The notes: a model not told the origin generated them from the sequence alone. DNA of 64,000 bases from Orrella dioscoreae (GCF_900089455.2 NZ_LT907988.1:124001-188000), one strand, 5' to 3'. Numbered from the stretch's first letter, positions 34,209 to 43,713 are shown. Program-made: numbers and translations.

Positions 34209-35885
34209 ATGCGCTTAGTCATGAAAATATCCCTTTCCCTGGCCACGTTGCCGCGGACCCTCCTGTCGGTTCTGCTGGCGAGCAGCCTGTTGGCCGCTTG
34301 CGGGAGCAGCGACGACGACGCCCCGCCCGCCGAGACCCCCCCGCCGGTGACCGACCCCGGCACGCCGCCCACGCCAGAGCCGGAGCCCCCGGTGGTGACG
34401 GGCGCCTGGAGCAAGGGTGACCTGCACGTCCACACCTACCAGTCCGACGACGCCCAGGTGAGCCTGGAGCACGTGCTGGACCAGGCCTTCGACCGCTACA
34501 AGCTGGATTGGGCGGCAATCTCGAACCACCTGCGCCTGTCTCGCCGCGATCACACGGGGGCTGACCTGCCCGCGTCGATCCCGTTCTCGCAAGGAATGGC
34601 CGACTACGAAGTGCCGTTCATCCGCCAGATGCAGGAAGCGGGCCGTTACGCCGGCAAGACCATTTTCACTTCCTTCGAATGGGACATGCCCACGCATGAC
34701 CACGTGAACGTCGGCATCGGCGTGAACGATCCCATGTCGCCCGCGGCGCTGCAGGCAGTGGCGGAATTCGAGTACCTGTTCACGAACCGTGACCCCAATC
34801 TGTTCGACCCCGCGCTGGTGTCGCGCCTGTCCGGGGAAACGCGAGCCTATGCGACGCACGAGGATTCCCTGGCTGCGCTGCGGTGGCTGCGCGACAAGCA
34901 TCCGGGCGACAGCTACATGCTGCTGAACCACCCCTCGCGCTACATGGGCAAGTACACGGCGGGCCAGATCCGTGACATGCACGACCTGGCGCCCGAGGTG
35001 TTCTTCACCATCGAAGGCATGGTCGGCAACCAGATGGAGCCGGACCGCGGCGGCTATGCCGAGGCCTACATCCCCGCCAATCTCGGGTCGCGCACGTATG
35101 GCGGCACGGACTACCTCGTCGCGAAGCTGGGCGGCACGTGGGACGCGCTGCTGGGCGAGGGCCGCCGCATCTGGACGGTGGCCGATTCGGACTATCACTT
35201 CCGCACCGCGCAGGGCCAGTTCAGCAGCGGCTATGCGCCCGGCGAGTACAGCAAGACCTACGTCTGGAAGGACGGCGATGACATGGCCGCGGTGATGGCA
35301 GGCTTGCGCAGCGGCCGCGTCTATGGCGTGTTCGGCGACCTGATCGATCACCTGGATTTCTCGGCGCAGGGCGCGGCGGGCACGGTGCACATGGGGGGCG
35401 AGCTGGTGGCCGCCAAGGACGAGGAAGTGGAAGTGACCATCCGCTTCCGCAGCCCGGAAACCAACAACTATGAGTATCCCTTCGACAGCGGCAATCCCAC
35501 CTACACGAAGCCCACGGTCAACCACGTGGATCTCATCGTGGGCGACGTGACGGGCAAGGCGCAAGCCGGAACTCCCGCGTACGACGCGGACACGAATCCT
35601 TCCACCAAGGTGCTGGCGCGCTTCACGAAGGACGACTGGACCGTGGACGAAGCGGGCTACAACGTCATCACCTATCGCGTGACCGCGACGCACAGCCAGT
35701 ACCTGCGCCTGCGCGGCACGAACCTGGGCATCGACGTGGCCAACGAGACCGCCGATGGCGAGCCGCTGCCCGACGAGAAGATCGACTTCGCCGACAACGC
35801 GAATCGCTTCAATGCGATCAACGCGCGCAACTACAACGACCTGTGGTTCTATTCGAACCCGGTGTTCGTGACGGTCGCAGACTGA
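34209..35885 (+). CDS. PHP-domain phosphoesterase-like lipoprotein
   Basis: 558 residues. Lipoprotein signal peptide ending LLAAC (Cys31 lipidated), then a Pro-rich linker (38-62), then a PHP-type metal-dependent hydrolase domain opening GDLHVHT (70-76). Further candidate metal ligands: the His in AAISNHL, FEWDMPTHDH, LLNHPSR and TVADSDYHF. The C-terminal ~200 residues form a separate beta-rich region. Surface-anchored PHP proteins of this kind have no assigned substrate; a phosphodiester or sugar-phosphate is a guess. Start could also be the ATG at 34221. Confidence 0.82.
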   Translation: MRLVMKISLSLATLPRTLLSVLLASSLLAACGSSDDDAPPAETPPPVTDPGTPPTPEPEPPVVTGAWSKGDLHVHTYQSDDAQVSLEHVLDQAFDRYKLDWAAISNHLRLSRRDHTGADLPASIPFSQGMADYEVPFIRQMQEAGRYAGKTIFTSFEWDMPTHDHVNVGIGVNDPMSPAALQAVAEFEYLFTNRDPNLFDPALVSRLSGETRAYATHEDSLAALRWLRDKHPGDSYMLLNHPSRYMGKYTAGQIRDMHDLAPEVFFTIEGMVGNQMEPDRGGYAEAYIPANLGSRTYGGTDYLVAKLGGTWDALLGEGRRIWTVADSDYHFRTAQGQFSSGYAPGEYSKTYVWKDGDDMAAVMAGLRSGRVYGVFGDLIDHLDFSAQGAAGTVHMGGELVAAKDEEVEVTIRFRSPETNNYEYPFDSGNPTYTKPTVNHVDLIVGDVTGKAQAGTPAYDADTNPSTKVLARFTKDDWTVDEAGYNVITYRVTATHSQYLRLRGTNLGIDVANETADGEPLPDEKIDFADNANRFNAINARNYNDLWFYSNPVFVTVAD

Positions 35886-35971
35886 GCCTGGAGCGCAGGC
35901 AGGGGTCTCGCGTACTATCGACGGCAAGCCATGCCACGGACATGGCCAACCCGGATGGAGACCGAGACCCC

Positions 35972-36475
35972 ATGTTCGCCGAGTTCCTGTTGTATGCGGT
36001 GCTGATCGGCATCGGCGCCACTGCCTTGTTCGACCTCTGGTCGTGGCTGCTGAAGGTCGCCGTGGGCATACCCCTGCCGAACTGGGCGATGACGGGCCGC
36101 TGGTTCGCGCATCTGCCGCGCGGATGTGTCATGCACCGCGAGGGCATCGGCAAGTCTCCCCGCGTGGAAGGCGAACTTGCCATCGGCTGGCTCATGCATT
36201 ACGTCACGGGCATCGTGTTCGCGGCGGCGCTGTTGCTGGTCTGGGGCGTGGCATGGGCGCGCCTGCCCACGCTGGGCCCGGCATTGGCGGTGGGCTGGAT
36301 CACGATCGCTTGCGGCTGGTTCATCCTGCAGCCGGCATTGGGCCTGGGCGTGGCGGCCTCGCGCACGCCGAACCCCGCCAAGGCACGCGTGCTGAACATC
36401 CTGGGCCACACCGTGTTCGGCCTGGGCCTGTATGAAACCGCGCTGCTGGTGGACGTTCTGCGCGTTGGCGCCTGA
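35972..36475 (+). CDS. DUF2938 family membrane protein
   Basis: 167 residues from the ATG at 35972 (GGAG 11 bases upstream; an alternative ATG at 35942 lacks one). Four predicted membrane helices. The family-typical loop between helices 1 and 2 reads WLLKVAVGIPLPNWAMTGRWFAHLPRG, followed by GWLMHYVTGIVFAAALL. No function is known for the family. It follows the PHP lipoprotein by 86 bases and ends 9 bases before the convergent HIT gene. Confidence 0.83.
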   Translation: MFAEFLLYAVLIGIGATALFDLWSWLLKVAVGIPLPNWAMTGRWFAHLPRGCVMHREGIGKSPRVEGELAIGWLMHYVTGIVFAAALLLVWGVAWARLPTLGPALAVGWITIACGWFILQPALGLGVAASRTPNPAKARVLNILGHTVFGLGLYETALLVDVLRVGA

Positions 36476-36484
36476 TGCCCTGGT

Positions 36485-36931
36485 TCAGCCTGCGGGCAGC
36501 GTTGCCCGCAGCCGGGCCGCGTAATCCTGCAGGACATCCGCAGGCGGCTCCTTGCGCGGCCACGACAGGGCGATGCCGTCGTCCGCATGGCGCGGCACCA
36601 CGTGCAAGTGGAAATGCATGACCGTCTGGTCGCCTTCGCGGCCGTTGGCCTGCAGGATCGTCAAGCCTGGCGGCGCGAAGGCGTCGCGCACGGCAAGCGC
36701 CACGCGTTGCGCCATCTTCAGCGCCGCCCCTGCTTCCGCGGGCGTGACGTCGTAAAGGTTCTCCGCGTGCCGGCGCGTGGCCACCAGCACGTGGCCCGGA
36801 TTGACCTGGCCCAGGTCCATGAAGGCGATGGTGAGCGCATCCTCGGCGACGCGCGCGGCAGGAATCTCACCCGCCACCAGGCGGCAGAAAATGCAATGGC
36901 CGGGCGGCGAGGGGTCGACGAACTTGGGCAT
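36485..36931 (-). CDS. HIT-family hydrolase
   Basis: 148-residue histidine-triad protein, a nucleotide hydrolase/transferase acting on nucleoside phosphoramidates or dinucleoside polyphosphates. The HFHLHVVPRH motif gives His106, His108 and His110. CIFC (13-16) fits the N-terminal zinc pair of some HIT proteins; only part of that site is clear. It is divergent from pyrE; the 247-base gap between holds a TAAAAT box (37050-37055) but no convincing -35. Confidence 0.93.
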   Translation of the reverse strand: MPKFVDPSPPGHCIFCRLVAGEIPAARVAEDALTIAFMDLGQVNPGHVLVATRRHAENLYDVTPAEAGAALKMAQRVALAVRDAFAPPGLTILQANGREGDQTVMHFHLHVVPRHADDGIALSWPRKEPPADVLQDYAARLRATLPAG

Positions 36932-37178
36932 GTGTCAGTCTCCGCTTGGAATTCTTGTTGTGCTTGCATTGTGCCTCTGGAATTCTGAACGCGCACCTTG
37001 GGGCGGGTGCCTGGTGCGGACGCGTGATGAAGCCGCAAGACGCGGGTGTTAAAATGCCGCGCTTGTCGCATGGGGCGTGCCTGACGCCGGCATGGGACGA
37101 GCCGCCCGTCCGCAATGCGTGCTCGACCCGCATCCGCCGGCCCGTTATTCCCATTTTCAGCCCGCACCCTTCACCAGC

Positions 37179-37865
37179 ATGACGACGCCTGCCACGCCCG
37201 ATACCCTCGCCCAATCCTTCTTCCAGCTCTCGCTCGACACGGGCGTGCTCAAGTTCGGCGAATTCAAGACCAAGGCCGGGCGCCTGTCTCCGTATTTCTT
37301 CAATGCCGGCCTGTTCAACGACGGCGCCACGCTGGGCCGCCTGGCCGAGTTCTATGCGCGCCGCCTGATCGACAGCGGCCTGCAGTTCGACATGCTGTTC
37401 GGGCCCGCCTACAAGGGCATCGCACTGGCCGCCGCCGTCTCCATCGAGCTGGCACGCCTGGGCCACAACAAACCGTATGCCTACAACCGCAAGGAAGCCA
37501 AGGATCATGGCGAGGGTGGCACGCTGGTGGGCGCTCCCGTGGCAGGACGCGTGCTGATCATCGATGACGTGATCTCGGCCGGCACCTCGGTGCGCGAATC
37601 CATCGCCCTGATCCGTGCCGCGGGCGCCACGCCTTGCGGCGTGGTGATCGCGCTGGACCGCCAGGAGCGGGCGCACGAAAACGGCGTGGACACGCCGCAC
37701 TCGGCCGTGCAGTTCGTGCGCGACACGCTGGGCCTGAGCGTGGTGTCCATCGCCACGCTGTCGGACCTGCTGGACTACCTGCGCGCCCAAGGCGGCGCCG
37801 GCATCGGAGAGCACTATGCCAAGGTCTCCGCGTATCGCGAACGTTATGGCGTGCAAGCGGCCTGA
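37179..37865 (+). CDS. pyrE: Orotate phosphoribosyltransferase
   Basis: Makes orotidine monophosphate from orotate and PRPP in pyrimidine synthesis. 228 residues from the ATG at 37179 (MTTPATPDTLAQSFFQLSL). Conserved FKTKAGRLSPYFFNAG (29-44), GPAYKGIALA, YNRKEAKDHGEGG (102-114) and the PRPP loop VLIIDDVISAGTS (125-137). The frame extends upstream but without a start signal. A strong terminator follows. In many proteobacteria pyrE sits alone like this. Confidence 0.96.
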   Translation: MTTPATPDTLAQSFFQLSLDTGVLKFGEFKTKAGRLSPYFFNAGLFNDGATLGRLAEFYARRLIDSGLQFDMLFGPAYKGIALAAAVSIELARLGHNKPYAYNRKEAKDHGEGGTLVGAPVAGRVLIIDDVISAGTSVRESIALIRAAGATPCGVVIALDRQERAHENGVDTPHSAVQFVRDTLGLSVVSIATLSDLLDYLRAQGGAGIGEHYAKVSAYRERYGVQAA

Positions 37866-37889
37866 CGCCCGGCATCGATCCTGCAAGTA

Positions 37890-37918
37890 AAAACGGGACG
37901 CCACTGGCGTCCCGTTTT
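37890..37918. terminator. Bidirectional terminator between pyrE and gabD
   Basis: A 13-bp perfect stem AAAACGGGACGCC / GGCGTCCCGTTTT with a 3-base loop. It has a T-run on each strand and sits between two convergent genes. Confidence 0.92.
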
Positions 37919-37956
37919 GCTTGCCGGTTGCCCGGCCTTCCCACATCAGGCGCGGA

Positions 37957-39399
37957 TCAGACCGCCATGACCGAAACGGTCTTGATGTTGAGGTAGGCCT
38001 CGACCGCTTCCGGACCGCCTTCCGAACCGTAGCCCGAATCCTTCACGCCGCCGAAAGGCAGCTCGGGCGTGGGGGCGGCGGGCTGGTTCACCCACAGCAT
38101 GCCCACTTCGATGCGGCGGCTGAGCAGGTGCACGTTCTTGATGGAGTTGGTGTAGGCGTAGCCGGCCAGGCCGAAAGGCAGGCGGTTGGCTTCGGCGATG
38201 GCGTCTTCCAGTTTGTCGAAGCCACGGATGGCGGCGACCGGACCGAAAGGCTCTTCGTTGAAGATCGACGCCTCCAGCGGCACGTCGGACAGCACCGTGG
38301 GGGCGAAGAAGTTGCCGTCGCGCTGGACGGCCTCGCCGCCGGTGGCAAGCTTGGCGCCCTTCTTCTGCGCGTCCTGCACCAGCTTCGTGATGGCTTCCAC
38401 GCGGCGCGTGTTGGCCAGCGGGCCCAGCGTGGTGCCGTCCTGCAGGCCATCGCCCAGCTTCAGGCCTTGGGCGTGCGCGACCAGCGCCTGCGTGAAGGCT
38501 TCGCGCACGCTGTTGTGGACCAGGAAGCGCGTGGGCGAGATGCAGACCTGGCCGGCGTTGCGGAACTTCGCGCCGCCGGTGGCCTTGGCGGCCAGCGCCA
38601 GGTCGGCGTCCTCGGCCACGATGACGGGGGCGTGGCCGCCCAGCTCCATCGTCACGCGCTTCATGTGCTTGCCGGCCAGCGAGGCCAATTGCTTGCCCAC
38701 GGGCGTCGAGCCGGTGAAGGTGATCTTGCGGATCACGGGGTGCGGAATGAGGTAGCTGGAGATCTCGGCGGGATCGCCGAACACCAGGCCCACGACGCCC
38801 GCGGGCACCCCCGCGTCCACGAAGGCGCGGATCAGCGCGGCAGGCGAGGCAGGGGTTTCTTCGGGCGCCTTCACCAGGAACGAGCAGCCCGCGGCCAGTG
38901 CCGCGCCCAGCTTGCGCACGACCTGGTTGATGGGAAAGTTCCAGGGGGTGAACGCGGCGACTGGGCCCACGGGCTCCTTCAGCACCAGTTGCTGCGCGTC
39001 GAGGTTGCGCGAGGGCACGATGCGGCCATAGACGCGGCGGCCCTCGTCGGCGAACCATTCGATGATGTCGGCGGCGGCCAGCGTTTCCATGCGGGCTTCG
39101 GTAAGCGGCTTGCCTTGTTCCTGCGTGAGCAGCGGCGCGATCTCGTCGGCGCGTTCGCGCACCAGCGCGGCGGCGCGGCGCATGGTGGCGGCGCGTTCGT
39201 GCGCGGGGATGTCGCGCCAGGCCTCGAAACCCTTTTGCGCGGCGGCCAGCGCGCGATCCAGGTCGGCGGTGCTGGCGTGGGCGACCTTGCCGATGGCGCG
39301 GCCCGTGGCCGGGTTGATCACGTCCAGGGTCTTGCCGCTGGCGGCATCGACCCATTCTCCACCGATGAGCAACTGCGTGTCGGGGTAGGAAACAGTCAT
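37957..39399 (-). CDS. gabD: NAD(P)-dependent succinate-semialdehyde dehydrogenase
   Basis: Aldehyde dehydrogenase superfamily, 480 residues from the ATG at 39399 ([17 protein letters not shown]); the frame open to 39606 has no support. Catalytic Glu252 (TMELGGHAP) and Cys286 ([11 protein letters not shown]); cofactor motif [30 protein letters not shown]. The pattern [25 protein letters not shown] near the end fits the GabD group, which finishes 4-aminobutyrate breakdown. No GABA aminotransferase is adjacent, so another semialdehyde is possible. Confidence 0.88.
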   Translation of the reverse strand: MTVSYPDTQLLIGGEWVDAASGKTLDVINPATGRAIGKVAHASTADLDRALAAAQKGFEAWRDIPAHERAATMRRAAALVRERADEIAPLLTQEQGKPLTEARMETLAAADIIEWFADEGRRVYGRIVPSRNLDAQQLVLKEPVGPVAAFTPWNFPINQVVRKLGAALAAGCSFLVKAPEETPASPAALIRAFVDAGVPAGVVGLVFGDPAEISSYLIPHPVIRKITFTGSTPVGKQLASLAGKHMKRVTMELGGHAPVIVAEDADLALAAKATGGAKFRNAGQVCISPTRFLVHNSVREAFTQALVAHAQGLKLGDGLQDGTTLGPLANTRRVEAITKLVQDAQKKGAKLATGGEAVQRDGNFFAPTVLSDVPLEASIFNEEPFGPVAAIRGFDKLEDAIAEANRLPFGLAGYAYTNSIKNVHLLSRRIEVGMLWVNQPAAPTPELPFGGVKDSGYGSEGGPEAVEAYLNIKTVSVMAV

Positions 39400-39503
39400 G
39401 TAGCGATCCTTGGGTTGAACGGAAAAGGGAAAGGACGAAGCGGCGACGCCACGTGCACCCCATGACTGTACTCCCTGGGCGGGGGGCGGGCCATGACGGC
39501 GGC

Positions 39504-39599
39504 CCCGGCGGCAAAAGGGACCCCCACGCCGCGCCTTCGGCTTGCTGCCCCCCGAGGGGGCCGTCTTTTGTCTTGGGACGGCCCGGCGGCAAAAGGGAC
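39504..39599. repeat. Small repeat region with hairpin between gabD and the MaoC-like gene
   Basis: CCCGGCGGCAAAAGGGAC occurs at 39504-39521 and again, identical, at 39582-39599. Between them is CTGCCCCCCGAGGGGGC, a CCCCC/GGGGG hairpin (about 39547-39561), next to TTCGGCTTGCTG. This looks like a short interspersed element of the kind common in Burkholderiales intergenic DNA; I recall similar text but could not search. Confidence 0.5.
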
Positions 39600-39665
39600 G
39601 GGTCACCGCCCCGGCGGCGGCAGGGGTAAGCTATGCCCGCAAGCCGTCATTGGAGGAGCAGCACG

Positions 39666-40130
39666 TTGGCACAACAAGAACAACCCCTTTACCTTGAAGA
39701 CCTGCAGGTCGGACAGGTGTTCCGCAGCGGTGAACATGCGCTGGATGCCGAGCAGATCCGCGTGTTCGCCAGCCAGTACGATCCGCAGCCTTTCCACACC
39801 GACGAAGCGGCCGCGCGCGACACCTTCTTCCAGGGCCTGGCCGCCAGCGGCTGGCACACGGCGGCCATCACCATGCGCCTGGTGGTGCAAAGCGTGAAGC
39901 TGGCCGGCGGCCTGATCGGCGCGGGCACCGAGGTCACGTGGCCACGCGCCACGCGTCCGGGCGACGTGCTGCACGTGGAAAGCACCATCCTGTCGGTCGT
40001 GCCGTCGCGGTCGCGGCCGGACCGCGGCATCGTCACGGTGCAGAGCGACACCTTCAACCAGCATGGCGAACTGTGCCAGCGCTCCACCGCGCGCATGCTG
40101 GCGTTCCGGCGGCAGCCGGAGCTGGGCTGA
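39666..40130 (+). CDS. MaoC-like acyl dehydratase domain protein
   Basis: 154 residues with a hot-dog fold of the MaoC/(R)-specific enoyl-CoA hydratase group. The hydratase motif region is SQYDPQPFHTDEAAARDTFFQGLAASGWHTAAI, with Asp and His in the expected order. The start chosen is TTG (39666), which has GGAGGAG 7 bases upstream; an in-frame ATG at 39633 has only a weak site and would add 11 residues without family support. Substrate unknown. Convergent with the EF-G gene. Confidence 0.85.
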   Translation: MAQQEQPLYLEDLQVGQVFRSGEHALDAEQIRVFASQYDPQPFHTDEAAARDTFFQGLAASGWHTAAITMRLVVQSVKLAGGLIGAGTEVTWPRATRPGDVLHVESTILSVVPSRSRPDRGIVTVQSDTFNQHGELCQRSTARMLAFRRQPELG

Positions 40131-40134
40131 GGCG

Positions 40135-40166
40135 CACCGCGGCGGGACGCGTGTCCCGCCGCGGTG
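40135..40166. terminator. Very strong hairpin between convergent MaoC-like and EF-G genes
   Basis: A 14-bp perfect stem (40135-40148 with 40153-40166, arm CACCGCGGCGGGAC) with loop GCGT. No T-run on either side; position favours a shared transcript end. Confidence 0.62.
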
Positions 40167-40170
40167 GGGC

Positions 40171-42270
40171 TCACTTGCGCGACGCGATGACCAGCTCGGA
40201 CACGGTGCGCGGCGCCTGCGCATAGTGCTTGAACGCCATCGTGTACGTCGCGCGTCCCTGTGTCAGCGAACGCAGCGACGTGGCATAGCCGAACATCTCG
40301 GCCAGCGGCACCTCGGCCCGGATGGCCTTGCCGCCGCCCGGCGCGTCGTCCATGCCCTGCACGATGCCGCGGCGCGAGGACAGGTCGCCCATCACGTTGC
40401 CGGTGAAGTCCTCGGGCGTTTCCACCTCGACCTGCATCACGGGCTCGAGCAGCACGGGGTCCGCGCGGCGCATCGCTTCCTTGAAGGCCAGCGATCCGGC
40501 CATGCGGAACGCGTTCTCGTTCGAGTCCACGTCATGGTAGGAGCCGAAGGTGAGCGTCACTTTCACGTCCACCACCGGATAGCCCGCCAGCACGCCGCTG
40601 CCCAGCGTGTCCTGGATGCCCTTGTCGACCGCCGGGATGAACTCGCGCGGCACCACGCCGCCCTTGATGGCGTCGACGAAGGCATAGCCCGCGCCCGCCG
40701 CTTGCGGTTCCAGCCTGATGACCACGTGGCCGTATTGGCCGCGTCCGCCCGACTGCTTGACGAACTTGCCCTCGACGTCTTCCGCCGGGCGTCTCACGGT
40801 TTCGCGATAGGCCACCTGCGGCTTGCCCACATTGGCCTGCACGTTGAACTCCCGCTTCATGCGGTCCACCAGGATCTCCAGGTGCAGCTCGCCCATGCCC
40901 GAGATGATGGTCTGGCCCGATTCCTCGTCGGTGTGCACGCGGAAGGAAGGATCCTCCTGCGCAAGACGATTCAAGGCCAGGCCCATCTTCTCCTGGTCGG
41001 CCTGGGTGCGCGGCTCCACCGCCTGCGAGATCACAGGCTCGGGAAAGCGCATGCGCTCGAGCACGATGGGATGCGCGGGATCGCTCAAGGTCTCGCCGGT
41101 GGTGATGTCCTTCAGGCCCACCACGGCCGCGATGTCGCCCGCGCGCACCTCGTCGATCTCCTGGCGCGTGTTGGCGTGCATCTGCAGCAGCCGGCCGATG
41201 CGCTCCTTGCGCCCCTTGAGCGGGTTGTAGACGGTGTCGCCCGACTTCAGGATGCCTGAATACACGCGCACGAAGGCCAGCTGGCCGACGAAGGGGTCGG
41301 TCATGATCTTGAAGGCAAGCGCGGAGAAGGGCGCGTCGTCCTGGGCGGCGCGCGCGACCTCGTTGTCGCGTTCATCGTGGCCTCGCACGGCGGGCACGTC
41401 GGCCGGCGAGGGCAGATAGTCGATCACCGCATCCAGCATGGCCTGCACGCCCTTGTTCTTGAAGGCCGAGCCGCTCAGCATGGGCACGATCTGGCCCGCG
41501 ATGGTGCGCTGGCGCAGGCCGCGCTTGATCTCGGCCTCCGCCAGCGGCGTACCGGACAGGTATTTCTCCAGCAGCGCATCGTCGGCTTCCGCGGCCTTTT
41601 CCACCAGGCGTTCGTGCCAGGCCTGCGCGGTCTCGCGCAGGTCGGCCGGGATGTCCGCATAGGAGAAACGCACACCCTGGCTGGCTTCGTCCCAGATGAT
41701 GGCTTTCATCTTGACGAGGTCGACCACGCCCTGGAAGCCGGCCTCGGCGCCCACGGGGATCTGGATGGGCACGGCGTCGCCCTTCAGCCGCTCGCCGATC
41801 TGGCGCTGCACGCGGAAGAAGTCCGCGCCCACGCGGTCCATCTTGTTGACGAAGGCAATGCGCGGCACGCCGTATTTGTTGGCCTGGCGCCAGACGGTCT
41901 CGGATTGCGGCTGCACGCCGCCCACGGCGTCATACACCATGACGGCGCCGTCGAGCACGCGCATGGAGCGTTCCACCTCGACGGTGAAGTCCACGTGACC
42001 CGGGGTGTCGATGATGTTGATGCGGTGTTCAGGATAGTCGCCCGCCATGCCGCGCCAGAAGGCGGTGGTGGCCGCCGACGTGATGGTGATGCCGCGCTCC
42101 TGTTCCTGGGCCATCCAGTCCATGGTGGCCGCGCCTTCATGCACCTCGCCCAGCTTGTGGTTGACACCGGTGTAGAACAGGATCCGCTCGGTCGTGGTGG
42201 TCTTGCCCGCATCGATGTGAGCGGAAATGCCGATGTTGCGGGTGCGTTCCAGTGGTGTCTTGCGGGTCAT
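40171..42270 (-). CDS. Elongation factor G, stand-alone paralogue
   Basis: Ribosomal translocase GTPase, 699 residues, all five EF-G domains. G1 AHIDAGKTT (17-25), [13 protein letters not shown], and domain [11 protein letters not shown] and [18 protein letters not shown]-terminal [19 protein letters not shown]. It is not in the rpsL-rpsG-fusA-tuf operon but alone behind a TetR gene, so it is probably a second EF-G (FusA2 type). Such paralogues may take over translocation or recycling under other conditions; which one is not readable here. Confidence 0.92.
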   Translation of the reverse strand: MTRKTPLERTRNIGISAHIDAGKTTTTERILFYTGVNHKLGEVHEGAATMDWMAQEQERGITITSAATTAFWRGMAGDYPEHRINIIDTPGHVDFTVEVERSMRVLDGAVMVYDAVGGVQPQSETVWRQANKYGVPRIAFVNKMDRVGADFFRVQRQIGERLKGDAVPIQIPVGAEAGFQGVVDLVKMKAIIWDEASQGVRFSYADIPADLRETAQAWHERLVEKAAEADDALLEKYLSGTPLAEAEIKRGLRQRTIAGQIVPMLSGSAFKNKGVQAMLDAVIDYLPSPADVPAVRGHDERDNEVARAAQDDAPFSALAFKIMTDPFVGQLAFVRVYSGILKSGDTVYNPLKGRKERIGRLLQMHANTRQEIDEVRAGDIAAVVGLKDITTGETLSDPAHPIVLERMRFPEPVISQAVEPRTQADQEKMGLALNRLAQEDPSFRVHTDEESGQTIISGMGELHLEILVDRMKREFNVQANVGKPQVAYRETVRRPAEDVEGKFVKQSGGRGQYGHVVIRLEPQAAGAGYAFVDAIKGGVVPREFIPAVDKGIQDTLGSGVLAGYPVVDVKVTLTFGSYHDVDSNENAFRMAGSLAFKEAMRRADPVLLEPVMQVEVETPEDFTGNVMGDLSSRRGIVQGMDDAPGGGKAIRAEVPLAEMFGYATSLRSLTQGRATYTMAFKHYAQAPRTVSELVIASRK

Positions 42271-42310
42271 GATCGGCCTCCGTGAAGCCTGTTGAGTAAG
42301 GCTCCTATTT

Positions 42311-42330
42311 TAGACACTATTGTCTATAAC
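42311..42330. promoter_or_regulatory. Palindrome between tetR and EF-G genes, candidate TetR operator
   Basis: TAGACA-CTAT-TGTCTA (42311-42326) lies 41 bases before the EF-G start. The minus strand over its edge reads GTTATAGACA (42330-42321). A near copy, GTTATAGATA, lies before tetR at 43003-42994, so one regulator could control both. Confidence 0.42.
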
Positions 42331-42383
42331 TGGATAGGGGCAGGATGATCCGTTGCGCGGCGGGGACAAACCGGAAGGAAAGG

Positions 42384-42968
42384 TCAGGCGGCGCCGACCG
42401 CGCGCAGCGCGAGTTCGGCCATGCCGCGCAGCTGCGCGGGCGTGGCGCCGGTGCGGGCGGCCAGGCTGATGCCGTGCTGCGATGTGCGCAGGAACTGGGC
42501 GGCCAGCGGCAGGTCGGTGTCGCCCTGCAGCTGGCCTTGGTCGCGCGCGCGCGACAGCGATGCCTGCATGGCTTTCTGCAGGCGCATTCCGTGGTGGCGC
42601 AGGATGGCCGAGACGTCGGCGTCTTCGTCGCCGAAGGCGCTGGCCGTGGCAACGCTCATGCAGCCCAGCTTGCGGCGGTCGGGCGCGTGGGCGGCAACGG
42701 CCTGCAGGAGCTCGCGCAGGCCCTGCAGGGGGGCGGGGGCGTCACTGAGCAAGGCGATCTGCGCGTCGGTGCGTTCGGCCGCGTAGCGTTCCAGGGCGGC
42801 CAGGAAGACTTCGCGCTTGCCGCCGAAGGCGTTGTAGAAACTCTGCCGGCTCAGGCCCATGGCCTGGCAGAGGTCCTCCGTGGAGGTGGCTTCGAAGCCC
42901 TTGTCCCAGAACAAGTGCTTGGCGGCATCCAGCACGGTGTCGGCGTCGAATTGGCGGGGTCTGGCCAT
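42384..42968 (-). CDS. TetR-family transcriptional regulator
   Basis: 194 residues. N-terminal helix-turn-helix (about 10-50: DAAKHLFWDKGFEATSTEDLCQAMGLSRQSFYNAFGGKREVF) and a helical ligand-binding domain with GCMSVATASAFG near residue 102. The arrangement is typical of TetR proteins next to reductase or dehydrogenase genes. It sits 113 bases upstream of the EF-G paralogue on the same strand, and its start is overlapped by the run-on end of a degenerate SDR gene. Confidence 0.92.
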   Translation of the reverse strand: MARPRQFDADTVLDAAKHLFWDKGFEATSTEDLCQAMGLSRQSFYNAFGGKREVFLAALERYAAERTDAQIALLSDAPAPLQGLRELLQAVAAHAPDRRKLGCMSVATASAFGDEDADVSAILRHHGMRLQKAMQASLSRARDQGQLQGDTDLPLAAQFLRTSQHGISLAARTGATPAQLRGMAELALRAVGAA

Positions 42969-43534
42969 GGGTGGGCGGTGTTATGGATGAAAGTATCTAT
43001 AACGGGACTGTAGCGCAAGGCGCGCCAACCGTGGGCGCGCACCGACCGGATGTGGATATTGCGCTGCGCCAGCGCCGGGGCGTAGCCCTGGACCAGCGTC
43101 TGCATGGGCGACCCGCTGTCGCGCGTCCAGCCGCCATCCAGGTTGAGGATGGTGCCGCCGTCGGGCCCCAGGCGGCGGGCGCTCTCCTGGACGACCAGCA
43201 GCGTGCCGGTGATCTGTGCGGCGCCCCGTGGGTCGGCGGCGTCGCGCACGCAGGGGCCGGCGTGGTGGACGATGAGTTCGGGCGTGCCGAAGGCAGCTTC
43301 CGCCACGTCGAACAGCGCCTGCACCTGATCGGCCTGGCACAGGTCGGCAGGCACGGAAATGGCCAGGCCGCCCGCGCGCCGGATGGCGGCCACCGTGCGC
43401 GCCACGCGGGGATGGCCGGGCGCATCGCTCAAGACGACAGCCGCGCCCTGGGCGGCCAGCGCCCTGGCGGCGCTGGCACCCGCCTTGTGGGAGGCGCCGG
43501 TCACCAGCACGCTGCGGGGGAGCATTCTCTGCAT
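42851..43534 (-). pseudogene. Degenerate short-chain dehydrogenase running into tetR
   Basis: 227-codon frame with a good ribosome site (GGAG 6 bases before the ATG at 43534). The first ~175 residues are SDR-like: VLVTGASHKAGASAARALAAQG, then VHHAGP where NNAG is usual. The catalytic Ser site reads TILNLDGG and the Tyr/Lys site reads SPMQTLVQGYAPAL, so the SDR active-site residues are missing. The normal C-terminal part is absent; the frame instead reads across the tetR promoter and 118 bases of tetR. Probably a decayed or truncated reductase, perhaps still expressed. Confidence 0.6.
42994..43003 (-). promoter_or_regulatory. GTTATAGATA element upstream of tetR
   Basis: Minus-strand GTTATAGATA, 26 bases before the TetR start, matches GTTATAGACA before the EF-G gene at 9 of 10 positions. 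Candidate half-operator or shared -10-like element. Confidence 0.35.
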
Positions 43535-43713
43535 GTCGGTCTCCGGATCGAGGAATGGCGCCAGTGTGTCGCGCGCGCGCCTCGCAGCGTTATCCTGATC
43601 CTCCGCGTTTCATGCACGATCCTGCAATCCTCTGGCAGGGCCCTGTTCCGCCCTCGGGGGATCAGGCAGGATGGCAGCCATCCAAGCGTCTGCCCTTACG
43701 GGAGTTTTCTTTC

